The notes below the pieces were generated by a model that was not told where the DNA came from, did not search any database, and saw only the letters and a list, made by a program, of their open reading frames with translations. Below are positions 45,434-53,318 of a stretch of DNA of 64,000 bases, one piece after another (within the stretch, counting starts at the first letter, position 1; the number at the start of each line of letters is the position of its first letter). The stretch comes from Lachnospiraceae bacterium A4. GTDB taxonomy: Bacteria > Bacillota > Clostridia > Lachnospirales > Lachnospiraceae. Location of the stretch: positions 78,483 to 142,482 of the forward strand of contig KE159564.1 in the NCBI GenBank assembly GCA_000403215.2. The letters are read 5' to 3'. A program made the position numbers and the translations under genes.

Positions 45434-46753
45434 CTAGATTCTTGTATCTACAAAAATTGTATAAATCGCCTTAATCGCAGTCTCAAAATCCTCATTTGCC
45501 ACACCAATAATGACGTTTTGTTCACTCGAGCCCTGATCAATCATTCGGACATTGACATTCGCATGTGCCAATGCAGCAAAAATTCTTCCAACCGTGCCGC
45601 GCTGTGACTTCATGCAGCGCCCCACCACGGCAATCAGCGCCAGATCTGACTGAATATCAACATTGTCCGGGCTTACCGCCTTGTTAATGCCAGACAAGAT
45701 ATTCTGCTCCTTGTCAACAAACTCCGACTGGTGAACCATGACATTCAGCGTATCAATGCCAGACGGCATATGCTCAAAGGAAATATCATACTCCTCAAAT
45801 ACCTGAAGCACTTTTCTCCCAAAGCCAACTTCTGCATTCATCATATCCTTCTCAATGTTGATGGAAGCAAACCCTTTTTTGCCAGCGATTCCTGTGATCG
45901 TATACTTTGCCTTCTTGCAGGTGTGCCCGACAATCCATGTACCCTCGTCCTCCGGCTTGTTGGTATTCCTGATATTGATTGGAATGCCTTCTTTTCTGAC
46001 CGGAAAGATGGCATCTTCATGGAGAACGCCGGCTCCCATATAGGAAAGCTCACGCAGCTCACCATACGTTATGACATCAATTCCCTCTGGATTTTCGATA
46101 ATGCGGGGATCCGCAATCAAAAAGCCTGACACATCTGTCCAGTTCTCATACACATCAGCCTGTATCGCCTTCGCAACAATAGAGCCTGTAATATCGGACC
46201 CGCCTCTTGAGAACGTCACAACAGTTCCGTCTCCCTTTGCACCGTAAAATCCCGGAATAACTGCCCGCTCTATATTTTCCAGCCGCTTTGACAGCAGTCT
46301 CTGTGTGAGTTCTGCATCAAACACGCCCGCCTCATTAAAGCGAATCGCCTCTGTGGGGTCCACAAACTCATATCCAAGATAGTTTGCCATAACGATACCA
46401 TTTAAGTACTCACCACGGCTGGCAGCATAGTTCGGACCTGCTTTGCGCTTAAAATCATCTATAATCTTGTCAAACTCCGCAGAGAGATCCAAGTCCAGTT
46501 TCAGTCCATCTATAATTTCCTGATACCGTTTCTCGATCTGTGCCATCTCTGCATTAAAATTATGATCTTTCTCCGCCAGTGCATAACACGCATAGAGCAT
46601 ATCTGTAACTTTTGTATCATTGTCGTACCGTTTTCCGGGCGCCGATGGAACAACAAACTTTCTGTCCTCATCTGAATGGATAATGTTTCCGACCTTTACA
46701 AACTGTTCTGCGCTTGCCAGTGAACTTCCGCCAAATTTAACTACCTTTTTCAT
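45434..46753 (-). CDS. Aspartate kinase
   Basis: 439 residues. It phosphorylates aspartate at the head of the Lys/Thr/Met pathway. Amino acid kinase domain with MKKVVKFGGSSLAS at the N-terminus and VVTFSRGGSDITGSIVAK near 200; two C-terminal ACT domains (SINIEKDMMNAEVGFG; LALIAVVGRCMKSQRGTVGRIFAAL) provide feedback control. It is downstream of hom and the ACT regulator in the same direction, forming a threonine pathway group. Confidence 0.96.
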   Translation of the reverse strand: MKKVVKFGGSSLASAEQFVKVGNIIHSDEDRKFVVPSAPGKRYDNDTKVTDMLYACYALAEKDHNFNAEMAQIEKRYQEIIDGLKLDLDLSAEFDKIIDDFKRKAGPNYAASRGEYLNGIVMANYLGYEFVDPTEAIRFNEAGVFDAELTQRLLSKRLENIERAVIPGFYGAKGDGTVVTFSRGGSDITGSIVAKAIQADVYENWTDVSGFLIADPRIIENPEGIDVITYGELRELSYMGAGVLHEDAIFPVRKEGIPINIRNTNKPEDEGTWIVGHTCKKAKYTITGIAGKKGFASINIEKDMMNAEVGFGRKVLQVFEEYDISFEHMPSGIDTLNVMVHQSEFVDKEQNILSGINKAVSPDNVDIQSDLALIAVVGRCMKSQRGTVGRIFAALAHANVNVRMIDQGSSEQNVIIGVANEDFETAIKAIYTIFVDTRI

Positions 46754-46784
46754 CCCACATATTCCTTTCCAGTACTTCCTGTTA

Positions 46785-47987
46785 TTAATCTACTCTGATC
46801 ATCGACAAAATGTTACCAAATTTTGCAGCTTTCTCCCTGTAATCCGCCTCGCTCATCTCCTCGGTGACAAAGCCGCACTCCCCGTCAGCCACATCCTCAA
46901 ACAGTTCCACCTCACCAAATACCTCCTGAAGCTGTGCCTTGTCTGTCTGCGGCACGCGCACAAAAAATCTTCTGACAGCACCGTCAATCGGAGAAATCTC
47001 AAGTTTTTCATCCTCCCACTTGATGTTCAGATGCTTCCCTGCATGTCTGGCACAGTCAATCACGTCTGCCACAACGGCGCTCGCTGTCGCAAGTTTTCCA
47101 GCGCCCTTTCCATAATACATTGTCTCTCCGCCCATGTTCGCATTTACCAGAATCGCATTGAATACGCCCTTCACAGCATAGAGCGGATTTTCCGGCTTTA
47201 CGACAAACGGTGCTACCAGCGCATAATACTTATCACCCTTTTTCACACTCTTGGCAAAGAGCTTTATCGTAGCCCCCATTTTCTTTGCATATGCAAAATC
47301 TGCCGACGAGATCGCCGTGATGCCCTCTGTCGTAATATCCGCAAAATCAACATTCTTGCCGTATGCTAACGATGTGAGAATCGAAATCTTGCGGCAGGCA
47401 TCAAACCCTAAAATATCCGCATCTGGATTCTTTTCTGCATATCCTTTTTCCTGTGCTCTTGCCAGCACGGTCTCGAAGGCAAGTCCTTCGGTTTCCATCT
47501 TCGTCAATATATAATTGGTCGTACCATTCAAAATACCGGTAATCGAGAGTATTTCTTCCTGTGCAAGCGACGTTCTGAGCGGCCGTATAATCGGGATTCC
47601 TCCGCCGACACTTGCCTCAAACAGATAGCTGCAGGCATGCGCCTTTGCAATCTGAAGCAATTCCGGCCCATGCTTTTCCACCAGCTCCTTGTTGGAGGTA
47701 CACACACTCTTTCCGCTTTCCAGCGCTCGCTTTGTAAACTCATACGCCGGGCGCTCGCCGCCCATCGTCTCACAGACAATCGAAATCTCTGTATCACTGA
47801 TAATCGTATCTATATCATGAACCAGCACCTCCTGAACAGGATCGCTGTCAAATTCCCTCAGATCAAGCACGTACTTTACTGTTATCTCTTCACCTGTCTT
47901 TCCGGTGATGACTTCCTTATTCTTTTTCAGAACCTCATACACACCGCTTCCTACTGTACCATATCCTAATATTGCTACCTTTGTCAT
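46785..47987 (-). CDS. hom: Homoserine dehydrogenase
   Basis: About 400 residues. NAD(P) motif VAILGYGTVGSGVYEVL at the N-terminus, the catalytic signature ILNGTTNYILTKM near 170 with FDACRKISILTSLAYG, and a C-terminal ACT-like region with VRVPQTDKAQL. It reduces aspartate semialdehyde to homoserine. The start is at 47987 because GGAGG lies 10-15 bases upstream. It lies between the ACT-domain gene and aspartate kinase. Confidence 0.96.
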   Translation of the reverse strand: MTKVAILGYGTVGSGVYEVLKKNKEVITGKTGEEITVKYVLDLREFDSDPVQEVLVHDIDTIISDTEISIVCETMGGERPAYEFTKRALESGKSVCTSNKELVEKHGPELLQIAKAHACSYLFEASVGGGIPIIRPLRTSLAQEEILSITGILNGTTNYILTKMETEGLAFETVLARAQEKGYAEKNPDADILGFDACRKISILTSLAYGKNVDFADITTEGITAISSADFAYAKKMGATIKLFAKSVKKGDKYYALVAPFVVKPENPLYAVKGVFNAILVNANMGGETMYYGKGAGKLATASAVVADVIDCARHAGKHLNIKWEDEKLEISPIDGAVRRFFVRVPQTDKAQLQEVFGEVELFEDVADGECGFVTEEMSEADYREKAAKFGNILSMIRVD

Positions 47988-48035
47988 TTCCTCTTGACCT
48001 CCTGTGCGTTTTCCTTGCGAACCACGAACCACAAA

Positions 48036-48473
48036 TCATTCCCTGCCAAGCACTTTTACCTGATGCACTCCGCTGATCTTCTCCATTCCAGACACCATCT
48101 CGGACACGTCGCTTGCCGCATCTAAAATCTGTATGCTGAGTGACAGGGACGCGATTCCATTGATAGGTATCGTCTGATGAATCGTCAGTATATTGGCGTG
48201 AAAGTCCGCCACCACCTTCAGCACATCCGACAAAAGCCCCGGCTCGTCATCCATGCTGCACGCCAGCGTGAGCGTCTTTCCCTGTGTGGAATCATGAAAG
48301 GGGAAAATATCTTTCTTGTACTTATAATATGAACTCCTGCTGATTCCCACATCTTCGACAGCTTCCTGCACAGATGATACCTTCTGCGTTTCCAAAAGCC
48401 TGTTCACCTCAACCACTTTTAGCAATACCTCTGGCAAAGCCCTCTTTTTCACAACATAATAAGTCTCTTCCAT
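48036..48473 (-). CDS. ACT domain protein (UPF0735/PheB-like)
   Basis: 145 residues. N-terminal helix-turn-helix-like part (VSSVQEAVEDVGISRSSYYKYKKDIFPF) and a C-terminal ACT domain (LTLACSMDDEPGLLSDVLKVVADFHANILTIHQ split over the segment). UPF0735 proteins sit upstream of hom in many Firmicutes and were linked to regulation of threonine or branched-chain synthesis. It ends 48 bases before the hom start. Confidence 0.92.
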   Translation of the reverse strand: MEETYYVVKKRALPEVLLKVVEVNRLLETQKVSSVQEAVEDVGISRSSYYKYKKDIFPFHDSTQGKTLTLACSMDDEPGLLSDVLKVVADFHANILTIHQTIPINGIASLSLSIQILDAASDVSEMVSGMEKISGVHQVKVLGRE

Positions 48474-48634
48474 CTGCCATCTGCTCCTCGTTCTATCTGT
48501 TTTCTCAGCAAAGACATTTGTGCGTCACTGCAATACATATTATCATAACACACAAAAAAGTGCAACCCGTTTGATGCACTTTTTCTGAAACACGGCGATT
48601 TTATTTCGCTTGATATATCTTCTCCGCCTCCTTG

Positions 48635-48766
48635 CTAAAACTTTAGCATTTTTGTACCTGTAACTACTGCCGAAGCCCAGGAGTATCCTGCTGCCAATGC
48701 TGTCTGTTGTATATTTCCGCTATTTTTCACATACTCCTTTGCAAACCGCTCCTGCCTGAGCGTCAT
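48635..48766 (-). pseudogene. Phage terminase small subunit, N-terminal stub
   Basis: A 43-codon frame reading MTLRQERFAKEYVKNSGN and then QQTALAAGYSWASA. This matches the N-terminal helix-turn-helix of terminase small subunits (pattern LTPKQERFVEEYLxxGNATQAAxxAGYS). A full protein is about 150 residues; here a stop comes after TKMLKF. No good ribosome binding site is seen. I read it as the relic of a phage packaging gene. Confidence 0.6.
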
Positions 48767-48859
48767 CCGCTCACCGTCTCATCTGATACTATATATTATA
48801 CTATTTTTAGTTTATTGCCAGTGACCATTTGTCTCCACTAAACGCTTTCTCATAAGCTA

Positions 48860-49109
48860 CTATTTGTTATTAATATCCAGCAGTCCATTTGAATCTGTGC
48901 TGACAGTTCCCTTAACATTATCACTGATCTGGATACCTGCCTTCTTTATCTTCCCGTGGCAGACCTGCAGTGACAGTGCCTTGAGCTGTGTGCGAATCTT
49001 TTCGTCAACAGGTGTGCCCGATTTCCTCCCTGAATGTTTTCAGTATGCATGATATCCCGTCCCTGATGATCAGGGCTTTTTTATATCTTTCGCGGTCGGC
49101 AGCAGTCAT
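48860..49109 (-). pseudogene. Frameshifted unknown ORF
   Basis: From the ATG at 49109 the frame MTAADRERYKKALIIRDG to ILKTFREEIG stops at 49005, but a neighbouring frame continues as TPVDEKIRTQLKALSLQVCH to LLDINNK, stopping at 48860. Joining the two across one frameshift gives a coherent protein of about 83 residues. I do not recognise the family. It sits inside the mobile-element scar and is probably decayed. Confidence 0.45.
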
Positions 49110-49120
49110 GTTTCCGCCTA

Positions 49121-49680
49121 CTATGATATACAAAACTGCTGTACCAGTTCTGTCTGCTCTCTGTACACTGTCTCAACCTCCTCCTGTGTATACGCTGCAC
49201 AAAATGTCTGTATATGCTTCGGTTCACTGCCGGCAGCAGTTTTTAACGTGTCCACATCAGACTCTGCTGCCAAAGATGCATTTTCCGTGTCCGACTCGGA
49301 AACCGTTTCGCCGCTCCGCTACTGTTTCAACAGCCGGATATCCTCCAGTGTTATCCTGTCTTTTCTGAGCGCCGCTCTCTGGTTGTCACTGTCAAGACCG
49401 GACATTTCCGCGGCGGTTGAAATAACCATCTCACCCATCTTAAACCGTCCCATCGCTTCCGGAGGCAGATTGTTATAGATACTCTGGTATAGTGCCTGAT
49501 ATTTGTGTCCGGACAAGGCGGAGGAAGGAGGCAATGTTGTACTAGTATCTCATATTCCCTCAGATCTGTTTTCCTGACGATGAGCGGCTGTAATATTCCG
49601 CCTTCTATATTTACACTGCTTATCTTTCTTCTCCGATTTCTATTTTCAATCTGATCATCAGGAGCATTCTTTGTCTGTAA
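49121..49680 (-). pseudogene. ParB/Spo0J-like partition gene remnant
   Basis: Read on the minus strand, one frame gives DDQIENRNRRRK and GGILQPLIVRKTDLREYEI, matching the ParB N-terminal domain (pattern SIKENGILQPLIVRKxxxGYEI). After a frameshift near 49535 a second frame gives SGHKYQALYQSIYNNLPPEA, then MGEMVISTAAEMSGLDSDNQ and DRITLEDIRLLKQ, and, beyond an in-frame TAG at 49319, runs on to 49121. At least one frameshift and one stop are therefore needed. The N-terminal match is good; assignment of the later part is tentative. Confidence 0.5.
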
Positions 49681-49685
49681 AATAA

Positions 49686-49901
49686 CTATTCCGTTTCTAC
49701 CTGCCGACTATGTTCTGCTACTTTTGTCTGCTGCTTTGTCCCGCTCTCGGCTGACGTCTGCTTCGTATGCTCATCTAATAACGCTCTATCCCTAAGCGCT
49801 GTTGAATAAGCAAGCAACATGGTTTTCTCTTTTTCTGGCAATATCATATACGTTGCAAAAACTTTTTCTGCCTCCTGCTGCCGTTCTTTTATTGTCAACA
49901 T
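49686..49901 (-). CDS. Small hypothetical protein (71 aa), divergent from XRE gene
   Basis: About 71 residues, helical N-terminal half (MLTIKERQQEAEKVFATYM, then LPEKEKTMLLAYSTALRDR) and a polar Ser/Thr/Gln-rich tail. No family recognised, though short proteins of this look occur beside regulators in clostridial mobile elements. Start at 49901 has AAGAGGTGATAA upstream, almost the same site as the divergent XRE gene (CAGGAGGTGATAAG). The longer frame to 49949 lacks a site. Confidence 0.55.
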   Translation of the reverse strand: MLTIKERQQEAEKVFATYMILPEKEKTMLLAYSTALRDRALLDEHTKQTSAESGTKQQTKVAEHSRQVETE

Positions 49902-49919
49902 ATTTATCACCTCTTTTTT

Positions 49920-50023
49920 GTTTGTTATGCAAACATTGTGCGTTATCAAATAATCATTACCAATATTTTTTGTTTGTTTAATAAACTTTTTTTATTGCAC
50001 TGTTTTAAATTATATGTTAATAT
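49920..50023 (+). promoter_or_regulatory. Divergent control region of the XRE gene
   Basis: Promoter TTGCAC (49995-50000), 17-base spacer, TAATAT (50018-50023) drives the XRE gene. Two palindromes with similar half-sites lie in the region: GTTTGttatgCAAAC at 49920-49934 and GTTTAaTAAAC at 49976-49986. They are good candidates for operators of the adjacent XRE protein, controlling both directions. Confidence 0.5.
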
Positions 50024-50044
50024 GTAAACACAGGAGGTGATAAG

Positions 50045-50416
50045 ATGACGGTTAATGAAAGAATAAAAGAACTTAGAATTTCGCAGGGTCTTACAATGGA
50101 ACAATTTGGTGAACGAATTGGTATTAAAAGATCATCTATAAGCTTAATTGAAAGCGGGAAAAATAATCCATCTGACCAAACTATAATGTTAATTTGCCGA
50201 GAATTTGGCTATAATGAAGAATGGCTTCGTGATGGTATTGAGCCAAAGAAACCAACCATTGATGAAGATATGGAGTATGGACAGATTTGTGCCGAACTTG
50301 GCATCAGCGACAACAGGGCAAAACAAATTATACTGAATTATGGCAGATTTTCTCCCGATGATAAAAAGCTCTTCTGGGAATACATAGACAGGTTAATTCA
50401 CACTGCTGAACAGTAA
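50045..50416 (+). CDS. XRE-family helix-turn-helix regulator
   Basis: 123 residues. Canonical Cro/CI helix-turn-helix at 5-60: RIKELRISQGLTMEQFGERI, then IKRSSISLIESGKNNPSDQT. A C-terminal helical domain (DEDMEYGQICAELGISDNRAK, FSPDDKKLFWEYIDRLI) completes it. Phage- or element-type repressors have this architecture. Base composition is more AT-rich than its chromosomal neighbours, fitting an acquired origin. A GGAGG site precedes the ATG. Confidence 0.9.
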   Translation: MTVNERIKELRISQGLTMEQFGERIGIKRSSISLIESGKNNPSDQTIMLICREFGYNEEWLRDGIEPKKPTIDEDMEYGQICAELGISDNRAKQIILNYGRFSPDDKKLFWEYIDRLIHTAEQ

Positions 50417-50465
50417 AACCAACATAGAAATAAACTATGAAGAATCAAATATGGGAGGTAGGAAC

Positions 50466-50684
50466 ATGGATTATATTATAAATTTTACATGGGATTCAGA
50501 AGCGAATGTATGGATAGCCACAAGCAATGATATACCGGGACTTGTGCTCGAATCTGATTCATTTGACGCATTACTGGAACGTACTCGCTACGCAGTACCA
50601 GAACTGCTTGAGCTAAATGCATCTGAACAGCAGCCCTTTTCTTTGACATTCAAATCTGAACGACATGAAAGGATGACTATGTAA
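50466..50684 (+). CDS. HicB-like antitoxin (DUF1902 type)
   Basis: 72 residues. MDYIINFTWDSEANVWIATSNDIPGLVLESDSF covers the compact RNase H-like fold of HicB-type antitoxins, followed by ALLERTRYAVPELLEL and FSLTFKSERHERM. Such proteins neutralise a HicA mRNA interferase encoded next door and repress their own promoter. GGGAGG precedes the chosen ATG. The HicA-like frame directly downstream appears to have lost its start. Confidence 0.8.
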   Translation: MDYIINFTWDSEANVWIATSNDIPGLVLESDSFDALLERTRYAVPELLELNASEQQPFSLTFKSERHERMTM

Positions 50685-50873
50685 TGGCATGAAAAGAAAG
50701 TACGAAAGATCATGCTGCAAAATGGCTGTACTTTTGTGAGACGCGGAAAAGGCGATCATGATATCTGGTACAGTCCGATCACCAACCGAAATATAACCGT
50801 TGACACCAAAATAAAATCAAGGCATGCAGCAAATGCAATTATGAGCCAGAGCGGCATCAACCATAAATTTTAG
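50685..50873 (+). pseudogene. HicA-like toxin frame without start codon
   Basis: Directly after the antitoxin stop, the same frame continues WHEKKVRKIMLQNGCTFVRR, GKGDHDIWYSPI and SRHAANAIMSQSGINHKF, ending TAG at 50873. This is the HicA double-stranded RNA-binding fold including the Gly-x-x-His active-site region (GKGDH). The ATG overlapping the antitoxin stop (TAATGG) opens a frame that ends after two codons, so a small deletion near 50686 seems to have removed the normal start. An internal ATG at 50712 would give only a truncated product. Confidence 0.65.
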
Positions 50874-50896
50874 ATATAAATCATATGAAAATCACT

Positions 50897-50953
50897 GAAG
50901 ATATAGGATATGGACAGTTCTACACAAAGCTCATCATAAACAAATCATACTGA
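50897..50953 (+). repeat. Decayed duplicate of an XRE gene segment
   Basis: Bases 50897-50917 match 50264-50284 of the XRE gene at 18 of 21 positions, and 50938-50953 match 50321-50336 at 15 of 16, with 16 bases missing between. The scrap encodes EDIGYGQ and, in another frame, HHKQIILKKD, echoing EDMEYGQ and AKQIIL of the intact gene. It is a broken second copy. Confidence 0.6.
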
Positions 50954-50976
50954 AAAAAGATTAAAGAATATAATAC

Positions 50977-51025
50977 AAAAGGGTTCCCATTTTATAAATT
51001 TAAATTATGAACCCTTTTGTTTTTT
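50977..51025 (+). terminator. Terminator after the HicAB region
   Basis: Stem AAAAGGGTTC/GAACCCTTTT with a 22-base AT-rich loop, then GTTTTTT. It ends plus-strand transcripts from the XRE-HicB segment. Confidence 0.75.
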
Positions 51026-51033
51026 AGATGTAT

Positions 51034-51360
51034 TTATTGAATTTCAGTAATCTCTCCTGTTTCGATATTAATAAAATATTCACCCAAAAGCATACCACCA
51101 AATAAAGTCTTAGCGTTATGTTCTTCACCATCTACATATTCGCGAATAATTACATCAAGCGTACCCTGATAAATAACAGAGATAGACGTAGCTGTATTAA
51201 GAGAAAAGTTTGCTATAGCATGAATTTCATCATCCGAACTAAAAAGTGTATTATAATAATCTATAGCAAATTCTGTGGCAGTTTGTGACGTTGTGGTTGT
51301 CGAAATTTTCCACCTATCTTTTACGATATTATCAGAGTTTATATAAATGCTATGGGAATT
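51034..51360 (-). pseudogene. Headless protein fragment
   Basis: An open frame of about 108 codons without ATG, GTG or TTG near its beginning. It is bounded upstream by TAA at 51361 and ends at 51034. The text reads like a real secreted-type domain: TSQTATEFAIDYYNTLFSSD, then FSLNTATSISVIYQGTLDVI, then FGGMLLGEYFINIETGEITE. I do not recognise the family. It looks like the C-terminal part of a gene cut during rearrangement of this region. Confidence 0.5.
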
Positions 51361-51392
51361 TTACCTGATATTAACCCATTTTGCTATATAGT

Positions 51393-51438
51393 GAAAAACG
51401 CTTGAAAGCCCTATTTTACAAGCTTTCAAGCGTTTTTC
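51393..51438 (-). terminator. Terminator of the tRNA cluster
   Basis: Perfect 17-bp stem GAAAAACGCTTGAAAGC/GCTTTCAAGCGTTTTTC with a 12-base loop, starting 7 bases after the 3' end of tRNA-Lys on the minus strand; its own arm supplies the T-run. Confidence 0.9.
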
Positions 51439-51444
51439 CATTCG

Positions 51445-51517
51445 TGAGACATCGGGGACTCGAACCCCGGACAACTTGATTAAAAGTCAAGTGCTCTACC
51501 ACCTGAGCTAATATCCC
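51445..51517 (-). tRNA. tRNA-Lys (anticodon TTT)
   Basis: Minus strand begins GGGATATTAGCTCAGGTGG; anticodon arm CTTGA-CTTTTAA-TCAAG gives TTT; T-arm GGGGTTCGAGTCCCC. The acceptor pairs with two G-U. CCA not encoded. Last gene of the cluster. Confidence 0.97.
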
Positions 51518-51578
51518 ATATTCATTATAAATGTTTCAACAAGATTGATTTGGTAACACCAGTCTTATCTTAACAAAA

Positions 51579-51650
51579 CTGGGCTAGCTGGATTCGAACC
51601 AGCGAATACAGGGATCAAAACCCTGTGCCTTACCGCTTGGCGATAGCCCA
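51579..51650 (-). tRNA. tRNA-Gln (anticodon TTG)
   Basis: Begins TGGGCTATCGCCAAGCGG; anticodon loop TTTTGAT within CAGGG/CCCTG gives TTG; acceptor TGGGCTA/TAGCCCA with G discriminator, as in other tRNA-Gln. Confidence 0.96.
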
Positions 51651-51654
51651 AAAA

Positions 51655-51729
51655 GGTGGATACTGGGATTCGAACCCAGGGCCTTCAGAGCCACAATCTG
51701 ACGCGCTAACCAACTGCGCTATACCCACC
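51655..51729 (-). tRNA. tRNA-His (anticodon GTG)
   Basis: Begins with the extra G(-1): GGTGGGTATAGCGCAG; anticodon arm CAGA-TTGTGGC-TCTG gives GTG; the G(-1) faces the C discriminator, the identity element of tRNA-His. Confidence 0.96.
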
Positions 51730-51760
51730 ATATATGAGATAAGGCAAGCTCAATCTCAAA

Positions 51761-51834
<74 letters not shown>

Positions 51835-51896
51835 ATTCCACAAAAGCCATCTGCTTCGTGATGCAGGTAAATTTCAACGAATGAATTACCCACTGA

Positions 51897-51967
51897 AGCG
51901 GGTGATGGGAATCGAACCCACGTATCCAGCTTGGAAGGCTGGTGTTCTACCATTGAACTACACCCGC
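51897..51967 (-). tRNA. tRNA-Gly (anticodon TCC)
   Basis: Begins GCGGGTGTAGTTCAATGG; anticodon arm CCAGC-CTTCCAA-GCTGG gives TCC; acceptor GCGGGTG/CACCCGC pairs perfectly. Confidence 0.97.
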
Positions 51968-51995
51968 ATATAATGCAATGAAAACCATTCTTGAA

Positions 51996-52070
51996 TCGGG
52001 GTGACAGGATTCGAACCTGCGACCTCCTGGTCCCAAACCAGGCGCTCTAGCCAAGCTGAGCCACACCCCG
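51996..52070 (-). tRNA. tRNA-Pro (anticodon TGG)
   Basis: Begins CGGGGTGTGGCTCAGCTTGG; anticodon arm CCTGG-TTTGGGA-CCAGG gives TGG; acceptor CGGGGTG/CACCCCG perfect. First gene of the six-tRNA transcript. Confidence 0.97.
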
Positions 52071-52113
52071 GCAACTCGTTTTCATTTTATTATTTCTCAC
52101 AGCGACGAAATTT

Positions 52114-52142
52114 ATTATATATTACTTTTATGATTGTGTCAA
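52114..52142 (-). promoter_or_regulatory. Perfect consensus promoter of the tRNA cluster
   Basis: Minus strand TTGACA (52142-52137), 17-base spacer, TATAAT (52119-52114): an exact sigma-A consensus, 43 bases before the mature 5' end of tRNA-Pro. This matches strong stable-RNA expression. Confidence 0.9.
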
Positions 52143-52194
52143 TACTTTTTTTAAATTATTTTTATATTTTTTTACATTTTTTGCTATAAGCGAT

Positions 52195-52677
52195 TTAATC
52201 TATATAATTCAGCTCAAACTTTGCTTCTCCGTGCGCATCAAGCTCCATAATAATATAAGATGGTTTCCTGTTTTCCTGCCTCGGATAAGACAGGCTGCCC
52301 GGATTAATCGCCGTAATCTGAGATGAAATGTCAATTACCGGCTTATGCGTGTGACCATACATTACGATATCTGCACCTTGGACAATGGCTTCCTGTTTCA
52401 GCATCTCACTCCCCATGTTGATATAATAATGATGACCGTGTGTTATCATAACACAATATTTACCTATTTGTAAAGTCTTTTCTGAAGGTAAATTCGAAAA
52501 AAAATCATTATTTCCCGCAACCATCTCCACAGGGCAGCCTGCTGCCTCCTGAATAGTGTACTCACTTCCCTCGATATCGCCCAGATGTATGACCAGATCC
52601 AGCCTGCCTGTCTTTTGTAATACTTTCATATAATTCTCATTTTTTCGATGTGTATCACTGACAATAAGTATTTTCAT
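52195..52677 (-). CDS. YfcE/MJ0936-family metallophosphoesterase
   Basis: About 160 residues. Calcineurin-like metal motifs in order: IVSDTHRKNENYM, VIHLGDIEG, VAGNNDFF, VMITHGHHYY and MYGHTHKPVID. Family members hydrolyse phosphodiesters with Mn2+; a physiological substrate is not known for most. The ATG at 52677 has AGGTGATTGTT upstream. It follows rdgB by 26 bases and belongs to the rlmL-like/amidase-like/rdgB operon. Confidence 0.93.
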   Translation of the reverse strand: MKILIVSDTHRKNENYMKVLQKTGRLDLVIHLGDIEGSEYTIQEAAGCPVEMVAGNNDFFSNLPSEKTLQIGKYCVMITHGHHYYINMGSEMLKQEAIVQGADIVMYGHTHKPVIDISSQITAINPGSLSYPRQENRKPSYIIMELDAHGEAKFELNYID

Positions 52678-52703
52678 AACAATCACCTATATACTTCTTT
52701 GTA

Positions 52704-53318
52704 CTACAGTTCTGCCAACAAAATTTTCTTCATTTCTTCAAGTGCTTTTCCTCTGTGGCTGATACGGTTTTTCTCTTCCGGTGCAAGCTCTGCGGAGTAC
52801 ATGCCGTACTCTGGCAGGTAAAAGATCGGGTCGTAGCCAAAGCCATTCTCCCCTTTCTCCTCATAGCCGATTCTTCCTTCGATCGTTGCCCTGGTCTGAA
52901 ATCCCCTGCCGTCTGGAAATACCGCTGCGATTACGCATACAAACCGCGCTGTGCGTTCCTCATCCGGGACGCCCTCGAGCCGCTGTATCAAGTTGGCATT
53001 TTTTACCGTATAAGGCGTATCCTCCCCCATATATCTGGCAGAGTAGACGCCCGGTTCTTTGTTCAGATAATCAATCTCAAGTCCCGAATCGTCTGCGAGC
53101 ACGACTGCCTGCTCTCCCCGCGCTCTCAGCTCCTGTGCGATTGCCTGTGCTTTGATTTTGGCGTTCTCTTCAAATGTCTCGCCATCTTCAACAATCTCTG
53201 CCTGAATCTCTGCCTCCTTCATAGACTGTACCTCAATATCAAGATCTGCCATAATCATGCGGATCTCTTTCATTTTGCCGGCATTTCCTGTCGCAAAGAT
53301 AATTTTGTCAGCTTTCAT
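52704..53318 (-). CDS. rdgB: XTP/dITP diphosphatase
   Basis: 204 residues. It hydrolyses non-canonical purine triphosphates (ITP, XTP) to protect DNA. Motifs: IIFATGNAGKMKEI at the N-terminus, VLADDSGLEIDYLNKEPGVYSARY near 72, GENGFGYDPIFYLPEYG near 150 and NRISHRGKALEEM. The start overlaps the end of the amidase-like gene by 11 bases, and the phosphoesterase gene follows. Confidence 0.96.
   Translation of the reverse strand: MKADKIIFATGNAGKMKEIRMIMADLDIEVQSMKEAEIQAEIVEDGETFEENAKIKAQAIAQELRARGEQAVVLADDSGLEIDYLNKEPGVYSARYMGEDTPYTVKNANLIQRLEGVPDEERTARFVCVIAAVFPDGRGFQTRATIEGRIGYEEKGENGFGYDPIFYLPEYGMYSAELAPEEKNRISHRGKALEEMKKILLAEL

Noticed and set aside
51390..51520. tRNA-Lys as the integration site of the accessory element
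   Set aside because: The scar does lie downstream of the tRNA 3' end, but I found no repeat of the tRNA 3' end at the far edge near 48.5 kb, no integrase gene, and the tRNA terminator is intact.
52001..52189. Plus-strand frame starting MTGFEPATSWSQTRRSSQ
   Set aside because: Antisense of tRNA-Pro; same artefact, no ribosome binding site.
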